From positions 2,209,501 to 2,273,500 of the forward strand of contig NZ_CP095061.1 in NCBI RefSeq assembly GCF_022921055.1: 64,000 bases of DNA, given 5' to 3'. A model generated the notes under the pieces. It was given only the letters and a program-made list of their open reading frames with translations, was not told the DNA's origin and ran no database searches. Made by a program: the position numbers and the translations under genes. Positions 27,206-35,892 of the stretch are shown in pieces (position 1 is the stretch's first letter; the number at the start of each line of letters is the position of its first letter). The DNA is from Hymenobacter volaticus (lineage in GTDB: Bacteria > Bacteroidota > Bacteroidia > Cytophagales > Hymenobacteraceae).

Positions 27206-28086
27206 ATGGCTTCCATTTTCTCCCGTATCGTGGCTGGCGAGCTGCCCGCGTATAAGGTTGCGGAAGACGACCAGCACCTGGCGTTTCTCGACATCACGCC
27301 CCTTGTAGAAGGCCACACGCTCGTGATTCCCAAGCGGGAAGTGGATTACATCTTTGATTTGCCGGCCGAGGAGTTGGCGGCACTGCACCTGTTTGCGCAA
27401 CGCGTAGCGAAAGGTGTGGCGGCGGCCGTGCCGTGTAAGCGTATCGGTGTCGCGGTTATTGGTTTGGAAGTACCCCACGCGCACATTCATTTGATTCCGA
27501 TGAACAACGTGTCGGATATGAACTTCGCCAACCCCAAAATAAAAGTAGCCGAGAACCGAATGAAGGAACTGGCCACTGCCATTGCCGCGCAAGTGCCTGC
27601 CGCTAATGGAGCTTCGCGAAAGCCAGATTCTTTGGACTCGAAAGGCAGCCGCGAAACTACCGAAACCAACGAGCCCGCCGCAACCCAAGGCGCCTCCGAT
27701 AGCGCGTCGGAGCAATTGCAGCAACTCACCCAAGGCCTTGTGTTTATGAGCGAATCGGATGCACCGCTCGAGCCGGTGAGTTACTCTGCCCGGACGGCGA
27801 ATTAACCGATGCCGCCTTGCTAGAAGTGCTCGGGGAGCCCGCAGGTACCCAGGTTGAAAGCAAGGAGCTGACCCTTTTCCTGCGCAACCATACCGCCGAC
27901 CAAGGCGTGCTCGGCGACCCCGCACAAGCCAACCGCTTCAAGGCGCTGCAAATGTATATGAAGCAGGAACTGCAAGACACTAAAGTATATCGGGTGGGCA
28001 CCGGTCCGCAGATAAAAGCCTACGCGCTAGGCAAGACCGAAGACGGCAAGCTGGCAGGCTTTAAAACGGTGCTAACGGAGACCTAG
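27206..28086 (+). CDS. HIT-domain nucleotide hydrolase fused to a NuiA-like nuclease-inhibitor domain, frameshifted
   Basis: Residues 1-130 are a HIT protein (MASIFSRIVAG; His91, His93, His95 in PHAHIHLIP), which cleaves nucleoside-phosphate linkages. With no stop, a Ser/Thr/Glu-rich linker (about 131-166) leads into LQQLTQGLVFMSESDAPLEP, which matches the start of cyanobacterial NuiA. The frame ends at 27805, but after restoring one base near 27783-27788 (P-V-S-Y-F-C-P-D-G) it goes on through FKALQMYMKQELQD, VYRVG and KTEDGKLAGFKT, the rest of the NuiA fold, to TAG at 28086; total about 293 residues. The HIT-linker-NuiA join itself needs no repair. Next gene is endonuclease V. Confidence 0.78.
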
Positions 28087-28149
28087 AATGTTGTTTCCAA
28101 GTTCAAAGAACTTGCGTTTCGATGACGACCAAGAGAGCGAACATCGTCT

Positions 28150-28650
28150 ATGATAGTGGCATTGGACGTGTATTACCGCCAAGAGGAGGCCAAGGCTGTT
28201 GGCGTCACGTTTGAGGCGTGGCATAGCACAGTGCTAACCAGCAAGCATGAGGTGACGCTTTCTGGATTAGAACCTTACGAACCAGGGGCATTCTATAAGC
28301 GGGAGCTACCCTGTTTGCTGGCCGTCCTGGAGCAAATCAACTTAGCTGAGGTTGAATGCCTGGTAATAGACGGATACGTAGTGCTTGATGACGATGGTCG
28401 GCCCGGGTTAGGCTGGCATCTATACCAGCATCTAGAGGAAAAAGTACCGGTTGTTGGAGTAGCAAAAACGCGCTTCTTTCATTCGGGCCGCCAGGTAATT
28501 GGGGTGCTGCGCGGTCAGAGCATGACTCCGCTTTACGTGACTAGCGCCGGAATAAACGTGGAGGCTGCCGCTGCTTTCATTGAAAAAATGGCGGGTCCTT
28601 TCCGAATGCCCACCTTGCTTCAAGAGCTAGATTCACTCACAAGAAGTTGA
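28150..28650 (+). CDS. nfi: Short endonuclease V-family protein
   Basis: Endonuclease V cuts DNA or RNA next to deoxyinosine or inosine. 166 residues against about 220 in E. coli; the protein starts right at the first catalytic strand. Metal ligands appear as Asp6 (VALDVYY), Glu52 (PYEPGAFYKRE, also holding the Tyr-Pro wedge) and Asp74 (VIDGY); Lys106 in GVAKTRF is kept. The His that follows the second Asp in E. coli (GHG) is missing. The family-specific PLYVTSAGINV block is present. 63 bases after the HIT-NuiA gene, same strand. Assignment is good; activity is not assured. Confidence 0.8.
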   Translation: MIVALDVYYRQEEAKAVGVTFEAWHSTVLTSKHEVTLSGLEPYEPGAFYKRELPCLLAVLEQINLAEVECLVIDGYVVLDDDGRPGLGWHLYQHLEEKVPVVGVAKTRFFHSGRQVIGVLRGQSMTPLYVTSAGINVEAAAAFIEKMAGPFRMPTLLQELDSLTRS

Positions 28651-28759
28651 TGTCCATCTCTTGATTTTACAGCGCCATTTTCCGAATTCAAACTTGTTGA
28701 GGATTCTGTTAGAGCACCGAGTGTACAGAATTCTATTTTACTTATTTTATTTTCAACGC

Positions 28760-30406
28760 ATGAGGGTACGGTCATTTGCGCTTTTAGCAGGAGGTATATT
28801 CACAACGGGCACCGCATTTGCTCAATCCACCGAGATACCCAAGCCGCTTCGCAACCCCCTAGATAAAGTTAGTGCAGCTGACTACAAGGCGCACGTGCAG
28901 TACCTAGCGGATGACAAGCTGCAAGGCCGACTACCCGGCACGGCGGGCTACCAGATGGCAGTGAACTATGTGGTGGAGCAATACAAGAAGCGTGGGGTGC
29001 TGCCCGCCGGCGAAAACGGCACTTATCTGCAAACCGTACGCCTGCGGCGCGCTTTCACCGAGCCGGGCGCTACCCTGCGCCTACAAGCGTCACAAGGCTC
29101 GGAGCAAGCGCTGACGTATGGTTCCGATTTTACGTTCTATCCCAATCCGGCGGAAGCAAGCACAACGGTGGCTGCGCCGCTGGTGTTTGCTGGTTTCGGT
29201 ATCAGCGCCCCCGAACTAGGCTACGACGATTACGCGGGTCTCGACGCGAAGGGCAAAATCGTGGTGGTGACACGGGAAGAGCCTAAGCAGTTTCCGGATG
29301 CGGTGCGCCTCTACAATACCGATGTGCTGACCATTTTGCAAACGGCGGCTCAGCACGGTGCGGTAGGCGTACTACTGGCCGCTGTGAAGCCCACCGTTCA
29401 CCTGCCCGAGCCACCTAAAGGTGTGGTAAGTGTGTTAGGCACCGATGGCAAAGTGGCTGTGTCGCGTACTTACGGTGGCCCTCAATTGCGCGTGTTAGGC
29501 TCGGTAAGCGCCGCCACCTTGCAGCGGCTTTTCGCTGGCGCTGCTACCGACACCACAGCGGCTTTGGCATCGTTGCGGGCGGGCAAGCCGGCTTCGGTGG
29601 CTCTTCTGCCGCGCCTTACAGCTACCCAACGCACTCGTTACCAGGACGTGGAGAGCTACAACGTAGTCGGTAAGATCCAGGGTGCAGACCCCAAATTGCG
29701 CGATGAATATGTGGTGCATACTGCCCACCTCGACCACCTTGGCGTAGGTACGACTGTGGAAGGCGACTCCATTTACAACGGCGCCCACGACAACGCTACG
29801 GGTGTAGCCAGCCTGCTGGAAATTGCGGGGGTGTATAGCCGCCTCAAGGAGAAGCCCCGCCGGTCTGTGCTCATTACCATGGTGACCGGGGAAGAAATGG
29901 GCTTGCTCGGCTCCGCTTACTTCGCTCGTAACCCTACGGTACCCAAAAGCCAAATAGTGGCTAACATCAATACCGACATGCCCACCATTATTGCACCGCT
30001 GCTTTCGGTGGTAGCATTAGGAGCCGAAAACTCTTCTTTGGCTGCCCCCGTGGCCGAAGCAACCAAGGCGCTCAATTTAACGGTGGAAGCTGACCCCGAG
30101 CCGGCGCAAAACCGCTTTATTCGCTCTGACCAGTACAGCTTCGTAACCCAAGGTATTCCAGCCCTGCACATCAAGTACGGCAACAAAACCGCGGACGGGC
30201 AGAACAACCTTAGCTTGCAAGTACAGAAGTGGCGTGCCCGCTACTATCACAAGCCACAAGATGGTATGAACGGCCAGTTCGATTTCGACGCCGGGCGGAA
30301 ATATGCACAGCTAAACTTTTTGATTGGCTACTTAATCGCCAACAACCCTACGCGCCCGACCTGGAACACCGGTAATTTCTTCGGCGAGCGGTTTGCCAAG
30401 AAGTAG
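28760..30406 (+). CDS. Secreted M28 family zinc peptidase with PA domain
   Basis: Exported aminopeptidase. Start ATG 28760 gives a clear Sec signal (MRVRSFALLAGG..TAFAQ), 548 residues. A protease-associated insert (about 130-300, with VFAGFGISAPELGYDDYAGL) precedes and splits the catalytic domain. Dizinc ligands: AHLDHLG, GAHDNATG, GEEMGL, NINTDMP and LHIKYG. Upstream in-frame codons from 28661 would hide the signal peptide. It is the last gene before a REP-like hairpin. Confidence 0.9.
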   Translation: MRVRSFALLAGGIFTTGTAFAQSTEIPKPLRNPLDKVSAADYKAHVQYLADDKLQGRLPGTAGYQMAVNYVVEQYKKRGVLPAGENGTYLQTVRLRRAFTEPGATLRLQASQGSEQALTYGSDFTFYPNPAEASTTVAAPLVFAGFGISAPELGYDDYAGLDAKGKIVVVTREEPKQFPDAVRLYNTDVLTILQTAAQHGAVGVLLAAVKPTVHLPEPPKGVVSVLGTDGKVAVSRTYGGPQLRVLGSVSAATLQRLFAGAATDTTAALASLRAGKPASVALLPRLTATQRTRYQDVESYNVVGKIQGADPKLRDEYVVHTAHLDHLGVGTTVEGDSIYNGAHDNATGVASLLEIAGVYSRLKEKPRRSVLITMVTGEEMGLLGSAYFARNPTVPKSQIVANINTDMPTIIAPLLSVVALGAENSSLAAPVAEATKALNLTVEADPEPAQNRFIRSDQYSFVTQGIPALHIKYGNKTADGQNNLSLQVQKWRARYYHKPQDGMNGQFDFDAGRKYAQLNFLIGYLIANNPTRPTWNTGNFFGERFAKK

Positions 30407-30445
30407 ACGCAAATCCCAAGTGTTTAAAATCCGCCATAAGCTCTA

Positions 30446-30549
30446 GAACGGTCATGCTGATCGGAGCCGAAGCATCTCGCGTGCTGACGTTGGTTTAGTA
30501 ATCAGACATCAGCACGCGAGATGCTTCGGCAAGCTCAGCATGACTGTTC
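30446..30549. repeat. REP-like 104-bp hairpin element
   Basis: Arms of about 42 bases (30446-30490, 30508-30549), opening GAACGGTCATGCTGA and closing TCAGCATGACTGTTC, with the same GCCGAAGCATCTC core as the cluster at 22491-22672. Sits between convergent genes; may also act as a terminator. Confidence 0.75.
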
Positions 30550-30610
30550 TACTTGTGTTGTCGATGGCAGCATGTGAAATGCTTCTGTTTTATACGAGCC
30601 GCATGACCAA

Positions 30611-31654
30611 TTATGAGTTGGATGACTTTGCTTTGGTGATAGCACGCAGCCGGTTTTCGCGCTCGAATACCTTCATTAACACGATGAAGTAGGAGAGGAG
30701 CAACGGGCCGAGAACCAGACCTAGAATGCCAAAGATATTCACGCCTAACACCACACCGGCTAAGGTAATAAGGGGGTGAATATCGCCGATGCGGCGGGCT
30801 AGCATGATGCGCAATAAGTTGTCGATGTTCATGATGACGATAAACCCCATAAGCAGAATGCCAACGCCCTGCCCGGTAGCGCCTTGCGTTAGCTTCAGGA
30901 CGGCGGCTGGCAGCCACACTAATGGCGTGCCTAGCACCGGCACAAAAGCCAGGAAAAACGACACCATGCCCCAGAACAAGGCATCGGGAACCTGGAAAAT
31001 CCAGAGTGTAAGCCCGGTAAGCAAAGCTTGAACGAACGAGATTAGCGCCTGCCCGAGTACGTTGGCATTCACATTGTTTTTCAATGATTCGCCAAGCTCT
31101 TCTATCGTGCCATCGCGGAAAGGGAGGTAGCGGCGTAAGCCTTTCAGGAAACTACCTTCCTGAGTGTACATAAAGTACAACGTGAACAGCATCAGCCCAA
31201 TGATGACGATGAAATGCAGCAAACTGGTAGCTAATGACGGCAGACGCTGACTAAGCCACGCCACGCTTTGTTGCAGCAACGACCGCACGGTTTGCTCGTT
31301 GGTGAAGGTGTAGCCAATCTTGCGCTCGATGGTATGCAATACAGCCATAATTTGGCTTGTATCCTGGCCGTAGTAGCTGATGCGGTTGACGAGCATCAGG
31401 GTTAGGGCCGTAAAGGGCAGGATGATGACTACCAGCGCAAAAATCAAGATGCCGATGGTTACTACGTGTCGGTTCCAGCCGCGCTGATGCACCAACGCCT
31501 TGAACCAAGGGCGGAATACCACGAACAAGATACCAGCCCCTAAAAAGCCGGTGATATAGCCGCCAAGCCCGAACAGAATAAGGCCCGCCAGCACCAACAA
31601 ACAGGTTATCAGCAGCACAGACTGCTGCCGGTTAGAGTAGATATTATCAGCCAT
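30611..31654 (-). CDS. AI-2E family (PerM/YdiK-type) transporter
   Basis: Integral membrane protein, 347 residues, about seven or eight membrane segments with the large extracytoplasmic or cytoplasmic loop after the third. Family blocks: PLVWLPAAVLKLTQG, GDIHPLITLAGVVLGV and GILGLVLGPLL. Some members export AI-2, others exchange sodium/protons; the substrate here is unknown. Start 31654 (MADNIYSN) is chosen since the upstream ATG at 31714 adds 20 residues that do not fit the family. Confidence 0.85.
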   Translation of the reverse strand: MADNIYSNRQQSVLLITCLLVLAGLILFGLGGYITGFLGAGILFVVFRPWFKALVHQRGWNRHVVTIGILIFALVVIILPFTALTLMLVNRISYYGQDTSQIMAVLHTIERKIGYTFTNEQTVRSLLQQSVAWLSQRLPSLATSLLHFIVIIGLMLFTLYFMYTQEGSFLKGLRRYLPFRDGTIEELGESLKNNVNANVLGQALISFVQALLTGLTLWIFQVPDALFWGMVSFFLAFVPVLGTPLVWLPAAVLKLTQGATGQGVGILLMGFIVIMNIDNLLRIMLARRIGDIHPLITLAGVVLGVNIFGILGLVLGPLLLSYFIVLMKVFERENRLRAITKAKSSNS

Positions 31655-31726
31655 GACGAGGGAGGAGAGGTGGACTAGTAAATTACAAAATTGTCTTTCT
31701 GCATCGAAAAACAACCAGTGAATTAC

Positions 31727-32889
31727 CTACACCCGTGCCCGGCTTGCTAGGGCCGTAACGCACAGCCCCATCACGGCAATAATGGCAAACGATACCCGCA
31801 AGCTGGTAGCCCCTGCCACCAAGCCGATAACCGGCGGCCCGAGCAGAAAACCCGCAAAGCCCACTGTAGATACCGCCGCCAGCGCCATTCCCGGCGACAT
31901 AACCGTGGAGCGCCCCGCCGCACCATAAACCAGCGGCACCACCGACGACACGCCCACGCCCACCAGCATAAAGCCAATGGTGGCGGGCACCAGGGTAGGC
32001 AGCAGCACTGCCAGTACCAAACCCGAAGCCGAAAACAAGCCACTCAGTTGCAGAGTGCGCCGCCGGCCAAACCGGTCGGTAAACCAGTCGGCTACGAAGC
32101 GCCCGGCGGCCATAGTACTCATAAAGGCTGTGAAACCGACCCCGGCCCAGGCTTTTTCAGCATGCACAACTTTGTTGAAATACACGCCGCTCCAGTCGAA
32201 CATAGTGCCCTCGCAGAGCAGGGAACAGAACGCCAGCACGCCTAGCAACAGCAGCGACTTATCGGGAAGCACGAAGATGGGCTGGTTGGGGTCGTGGCCG
32301 GCATCCATGGGCAGTAGGTAGGGACGCATCAGCAGGATGCCCAGCGCCACGACGGCCGTGATAAGTGCGAAGTGTACCACAATGGTGGCGCCGTAGCCAA
32401 TCATGAGGGTGCCAATAGCGGCCCCAATAAAGCCTGCCAAACTCCAGATACCATGGAAAGAGGCCATAATAGACTTGCTATAGAGGGCTTCGACGCCAAC
32501 AGCTTGGGTATTAACGCTGATGTTGGACATGTTAGCTGCCAGGCCAAAAAGCACGAGGCCCCCAAGAGCTGAGTAGTAGTTTCGGCTAAACCTAGTAAAG
32601 TGAGCACGGTGGCATAAATGGAGAGCCCAAGCACGGTGATGCGCCGGCTACCATAACGTGCCACCAACCACCCGGAAAGGGGTAAGGATAGCAGCAGCCC
32701 TACCGGTACGGCCAGCAACACGCCGCCCAACTCGGTATCGGAGAGGTGAAGACGCTGCTGTACGGTAGGAATGCGGGCGGCCCAAGAGGAAAAGCACAGC
32801 CCTTGCAGAAAAAACGAAGCCCCCACCGCTACCCGGTGAACCAGGCGTGACGTAGCGGGCGGTTGTGACTGATACGTTTCGGCAATCAT
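31727..32889 (-). CDS. MFS transporter, frameshifted in this sequence
   Basis: Twelve-segment major facilitator of about 387 residues in two frames. First part from 32889 (MIAETYQ; ATG 32922 also possible) has the GWLVARYGSRRI loop motif; the second part carries DWFTDRFGRRRTLQ, the equivalent loop of the second half. The frames meet at a C-run on the plus strand (32559-32563); restoring one base gives Q-L-L-G-G-L-V-L-F-G-L-A-A-N-M. Resembles FucP/ByeC-type sugar or drug permeases, but the substrate cannot be told. Confidence 0.82.
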
Positions 32890-33222
32890 TTGAAAAGAAG
32901 CGTGTTGGCGCGGCGCATACACCCGTTTGGGCTATGCCGAAGCTTAGTAGATAAGTCAAGTAAAGCCGTTGTGAAACCCAAGGATAGCTACAAAAAAGCC
33001 CACGACGCACCAGCAAGTGCGCAATGGGCGGGAGTAGAGAGCGGAGGGACGGCAGCCGCACCTAAAAGCGCAGCCAAAGCAAAGATACTCAGGACTTCTA
33101 CGAGGACTAGCACACGAAGTGGAAGTAAACCCTACAAACTGCTTGACGGGTTGGTAACTCAAGGTTGTGCAAACCTTAAGTTACCGCGCCCAATCAAGCA
33201 GCTACATGCTTCTCGTTACTTC
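32890..33222. other. Intergenic stretch with an imperfect hairpin
   Basis: 333 bases without a credible gene. 33139-33201 forms an imperfect 30-bp hairpin (CTGCTTGA...TCAAGCAG) just past the nuclease stop; on either strand it lacks a good T-run. It may be a weak bidirectional terminator for the two leftward genes or an old repeat. Confidence 0.4.
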
Positions 33223-34644
33223 TTAGTGCACTGGTCCTGCATCCACCTGTGCTTGCAGACGAGTCTGCACATCGGGGGCAGGTTGCTTAGCAAGTCCAAG
33301 CCGGTGGCGGCCTCAAGGGCATCGACGCTCACACGGTAGCGGCTCCAGTCGGGCTAACGGATTGGTCGTTTGGAGTGTCAATGGCAATGATGCGAGCTTG
33401 ACCGGCAGCAATGCGGCGTAGGTCGTCGGACCCTTCAGGTAAAATCACAACAACTTTCCACACATGGGCTGGTACCGTCACGCGGCCGTTGTCGATGCTG
33501 GTTTTCAAGCCATTGAGGCCAGTGCCGCCTTTACCGTAGCTGCCCATCACAATATAAACTTCCTGCCCGCTGCGAACTTGTTGCCGAGTCCATTCTTCCA
33601 GGTCGCCCCAGGTGCGCTGGTTGTTGTTGGGCGCCTGCGGAATCATGTTGGTCATCAAGAAGGTAGCCGAATTGTCGTCGAGGTCGGTGGTGCGGTCGGC
33701 GGAGGGGCAGTTGTGGCCTTTGTCGAAGCCGGAGCCAGTGTAGGAACTGCGCGTCACGGCGTAGAAGGTGCCCGGCAAGGCCGGATCAGGCCGGAAGTCG
33801 TCCTGGCGGGGGCCGAGCCCATCCAGGATGGGTTTAGGTGCCAACTCACCCAGTTCGGAATGCCGCGCTGATTGTTGTAGCTCAGCGTGTATTGCGGCTT
33901 GGTCATCAGGTAGTTGTTCGGGCTGGTTGGACTGGCAGTAGCCCCACTTGGGTTGCCAAGGGCCATGTTGTCGTCGCGGCTCGTGACAATGGCAGTGGCC
34001 TGTTGTCGAGCTGGTGGAGTTGGAGCCGTTGAACTCGGAGCACTGGTCGTGCCTACTACTGCGGCCCCATTGGCACTTTCCAGCACAATGTCATCGATAT
34101 TGAGCCGCCCTTTCCCCGTATCTATTTTGCGGATCTCTAGGCGCAGCGGGCCAGAAGTGCCGCCCTGAAATGTGGTGGCCACTAGCCGCGTGCCTTGCGT
34201 GCGCACCGGCTGCCCAATACGCCGGAAGCTACGACCCCCATCTACGCTACCCCACAACTCCCAGGTGCTGGCAGGGTCATTGCCATACGCGGCACTGCTC
34301 ACGCGAATGGTACGGATTCCGGCGGGCGCATTGAAGTTCATGCGTAGCCGCCCTTTTTCGCGCAGCCGGGCCGCGTGCTGGCCGTTTTTGTGGTCCTGCT
34401 CGGAACTACCGATCAACGCTTCCACGAAGTGCCACGAACCCGAGGTCAGTACCTCGTCGGCCTCGGAGTAACCACCTTTGCCGCCCGTCTCAAACGTCTC
34501 GGGGAAGCGGCCGGTGGCATCTTGCTGCGGGGGCGCCTGCACATCAATGACGGGCGGGCCAGTAGGCAGTGGCGGACGACTGGTTTCGGCGGCTTGCTGC
34601 GAGCACGCCAGTAAGGGAAACAGGAGGGCGGGAAGGAAACGCAT
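33223..34644 (-). CDS. NUC1-type DNA/RNA non-specific endonuclease lipoprotein, three frameshifts
   Basis: Exported nuclease. Start 34644 gives a lipoprotein signal (LLFPLLACS). Residues about 45-205 are a beta-rich ligand-binding-like module (FETGGKGGY, SGSWHF, KGRLNIDDIVLE). Then comes the beta-beta-alpha-metal nuclease: NWVSWHLN, RQDDFRPD, GFDKGHNCPSADRT with the catalytic His, and MTNMIPQAP. Three one-base losses break it: plus-strand G-runs 33808-33812, 33351-33353 and 33274-33278. Repair gives about 474 residues with the C-terminus D-W-S-R-Y-R-V-S-V-D-A-L-E and stop at 33223-33225. Possible roles are DNA scavenging or defence outside the cell. Confidence 0.85.
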
Positions 34645-35717
34645 GGGAAGAGGACGTTGGATAATCAGTGACCGGCCGTGGCGTGAACTTTGCACTTCCG
34701 CTTCGGGCGCGCCTTGATGATGCAAGTAGCAGCTAGTATAAAGCTAGATAACGAAGTTGCACACTAGGCCCGAAACTAGTTTAAACCTCAGCATTCTTCC
34801 AACTACGTTTAGGAAGCTAGTAGCGCGCTTTCTCTTAGGCTAAGCCTGCGTAGCAATGCCATGGCGACTTTAAGAGCTAGCACCTATTCTATTGAGGCGC
34901 CAGTTGCTTTGCAGTGGTAAGAATAAAAGCTGCAGTATTTGTCGTTCAAAGACGTCAAGAAACTAACTGATGAGGTAAATGCGCTCCTGGAGTTTAACTT
35001 TTTCCAAGTGTTCTTAAGCTCCAGTCCACTTAGGGATAGTAGCGGAACATAGTCGATGCATTCATCAAAAGACGGCTCACCTAGTGTTTCGCGGCGCAGC
35101 TCCTGTTCTAGAAAACCTCATCAGCAAGATTGCGAAACAGAACATTGAAGTTTTTGCCATGCTATCAGTGGTACACATAGCTACAAGCGCCGCCAAAAGT
35201 GGAGCAACCACTATTGTGGGAGAGAAAGAAGCGTAGCTGCAGGCATCGAAAGAGCTTTAAACATGGCACACGCTGCACTGACGACCCTACACTGTGACAA
35301 ACGTGCCTTGTCCGTCGGCGCGGTCATAAGTGGCACGGGCATCTACAACGGCATAGGGCTCGAGCATGAGTTCCAGCAAAGGGTTGTAGTTTGAACGGTC
35401 GAGCGAGCTGGTGGCAAAAGATTAAATGCCGCCCCGCACCTTACTGTGCGGCTCTGCTCGGTGGTCGAGGTATTGGCGCCATTCATAGTGACCAGCATCC
35501 TGGGGAATCTTAATAAAGTGGCCTTTTAAGTAAAGCTTCTAAAGAAGCATTTTGCATACCGGCACTAGGATAACACGAAATACCAAGGGCAAGCAAGACA
35601 CAAGACGAGCAGTGAGGTGCTTTCTGTCGCCATTTCTCTCTCTGATAAGTGCTACCCATTGTACTGCATGTTGAAAAGCGGCTATGACAAGCGACATGAA
35701 GAAGGGTTTTAACAGAA
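34645..35717. other. Gene-poor region with possible coding remnants
   Basis: More than 1 kb without a complete gene. Two short open stretches look protein-like: 35018-35236 plus (72 codons ending NLISKIAKQNIEVFAML... GEKEA, no good start) preceded in another frame by LSFKDVKKLTDEVNALLEF; and 35421-35287 minus (about 45 codons ending LLELMLEPYAVVDARATYD). Neither is a family I recognise. They may be the ends of genes lost by deletion. Base use is more A/T-rich than the flanks. Confidence 0.3.
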
Positions 35718-35776
35718 GCCGCCTCAGGGTGTACTGGCAACCAACAAATTTGCTTGCCAGTACACCCTGAGGCGGC
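35718..35776. repeat. Perfect 23-bp inverted repeat
   Basis: Arms 35718-35740 (GCCGCCTCAGGGTGTACTGG plus CAA) and 35754-35776 are exact reverse complements around a 13-nt spacer. No T-run follows on either strand, so it is not a normal terminator. It ends the gene-poor region, 117 bases before the DUF885 gene. Confidence 0.8.
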
Positions 35777-35892
35777 CCTGCATCTGGTGGTTTCAAAAAG
35801 GCGCCTTGGCTTTATGTTTTAGTGATAATATCCTTGGATTACCACCTATTCGAGTGTTTGTCTGCTACCTTGTCGAGCTTAATCTTTTGTAT

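Noticed and set aside
32648..33339. Several open frames in the gap before the NUC1 nuclease
   Set aside because: They are out-of-frame parts of the MFS and nuclease genes plus intergenic sequence.
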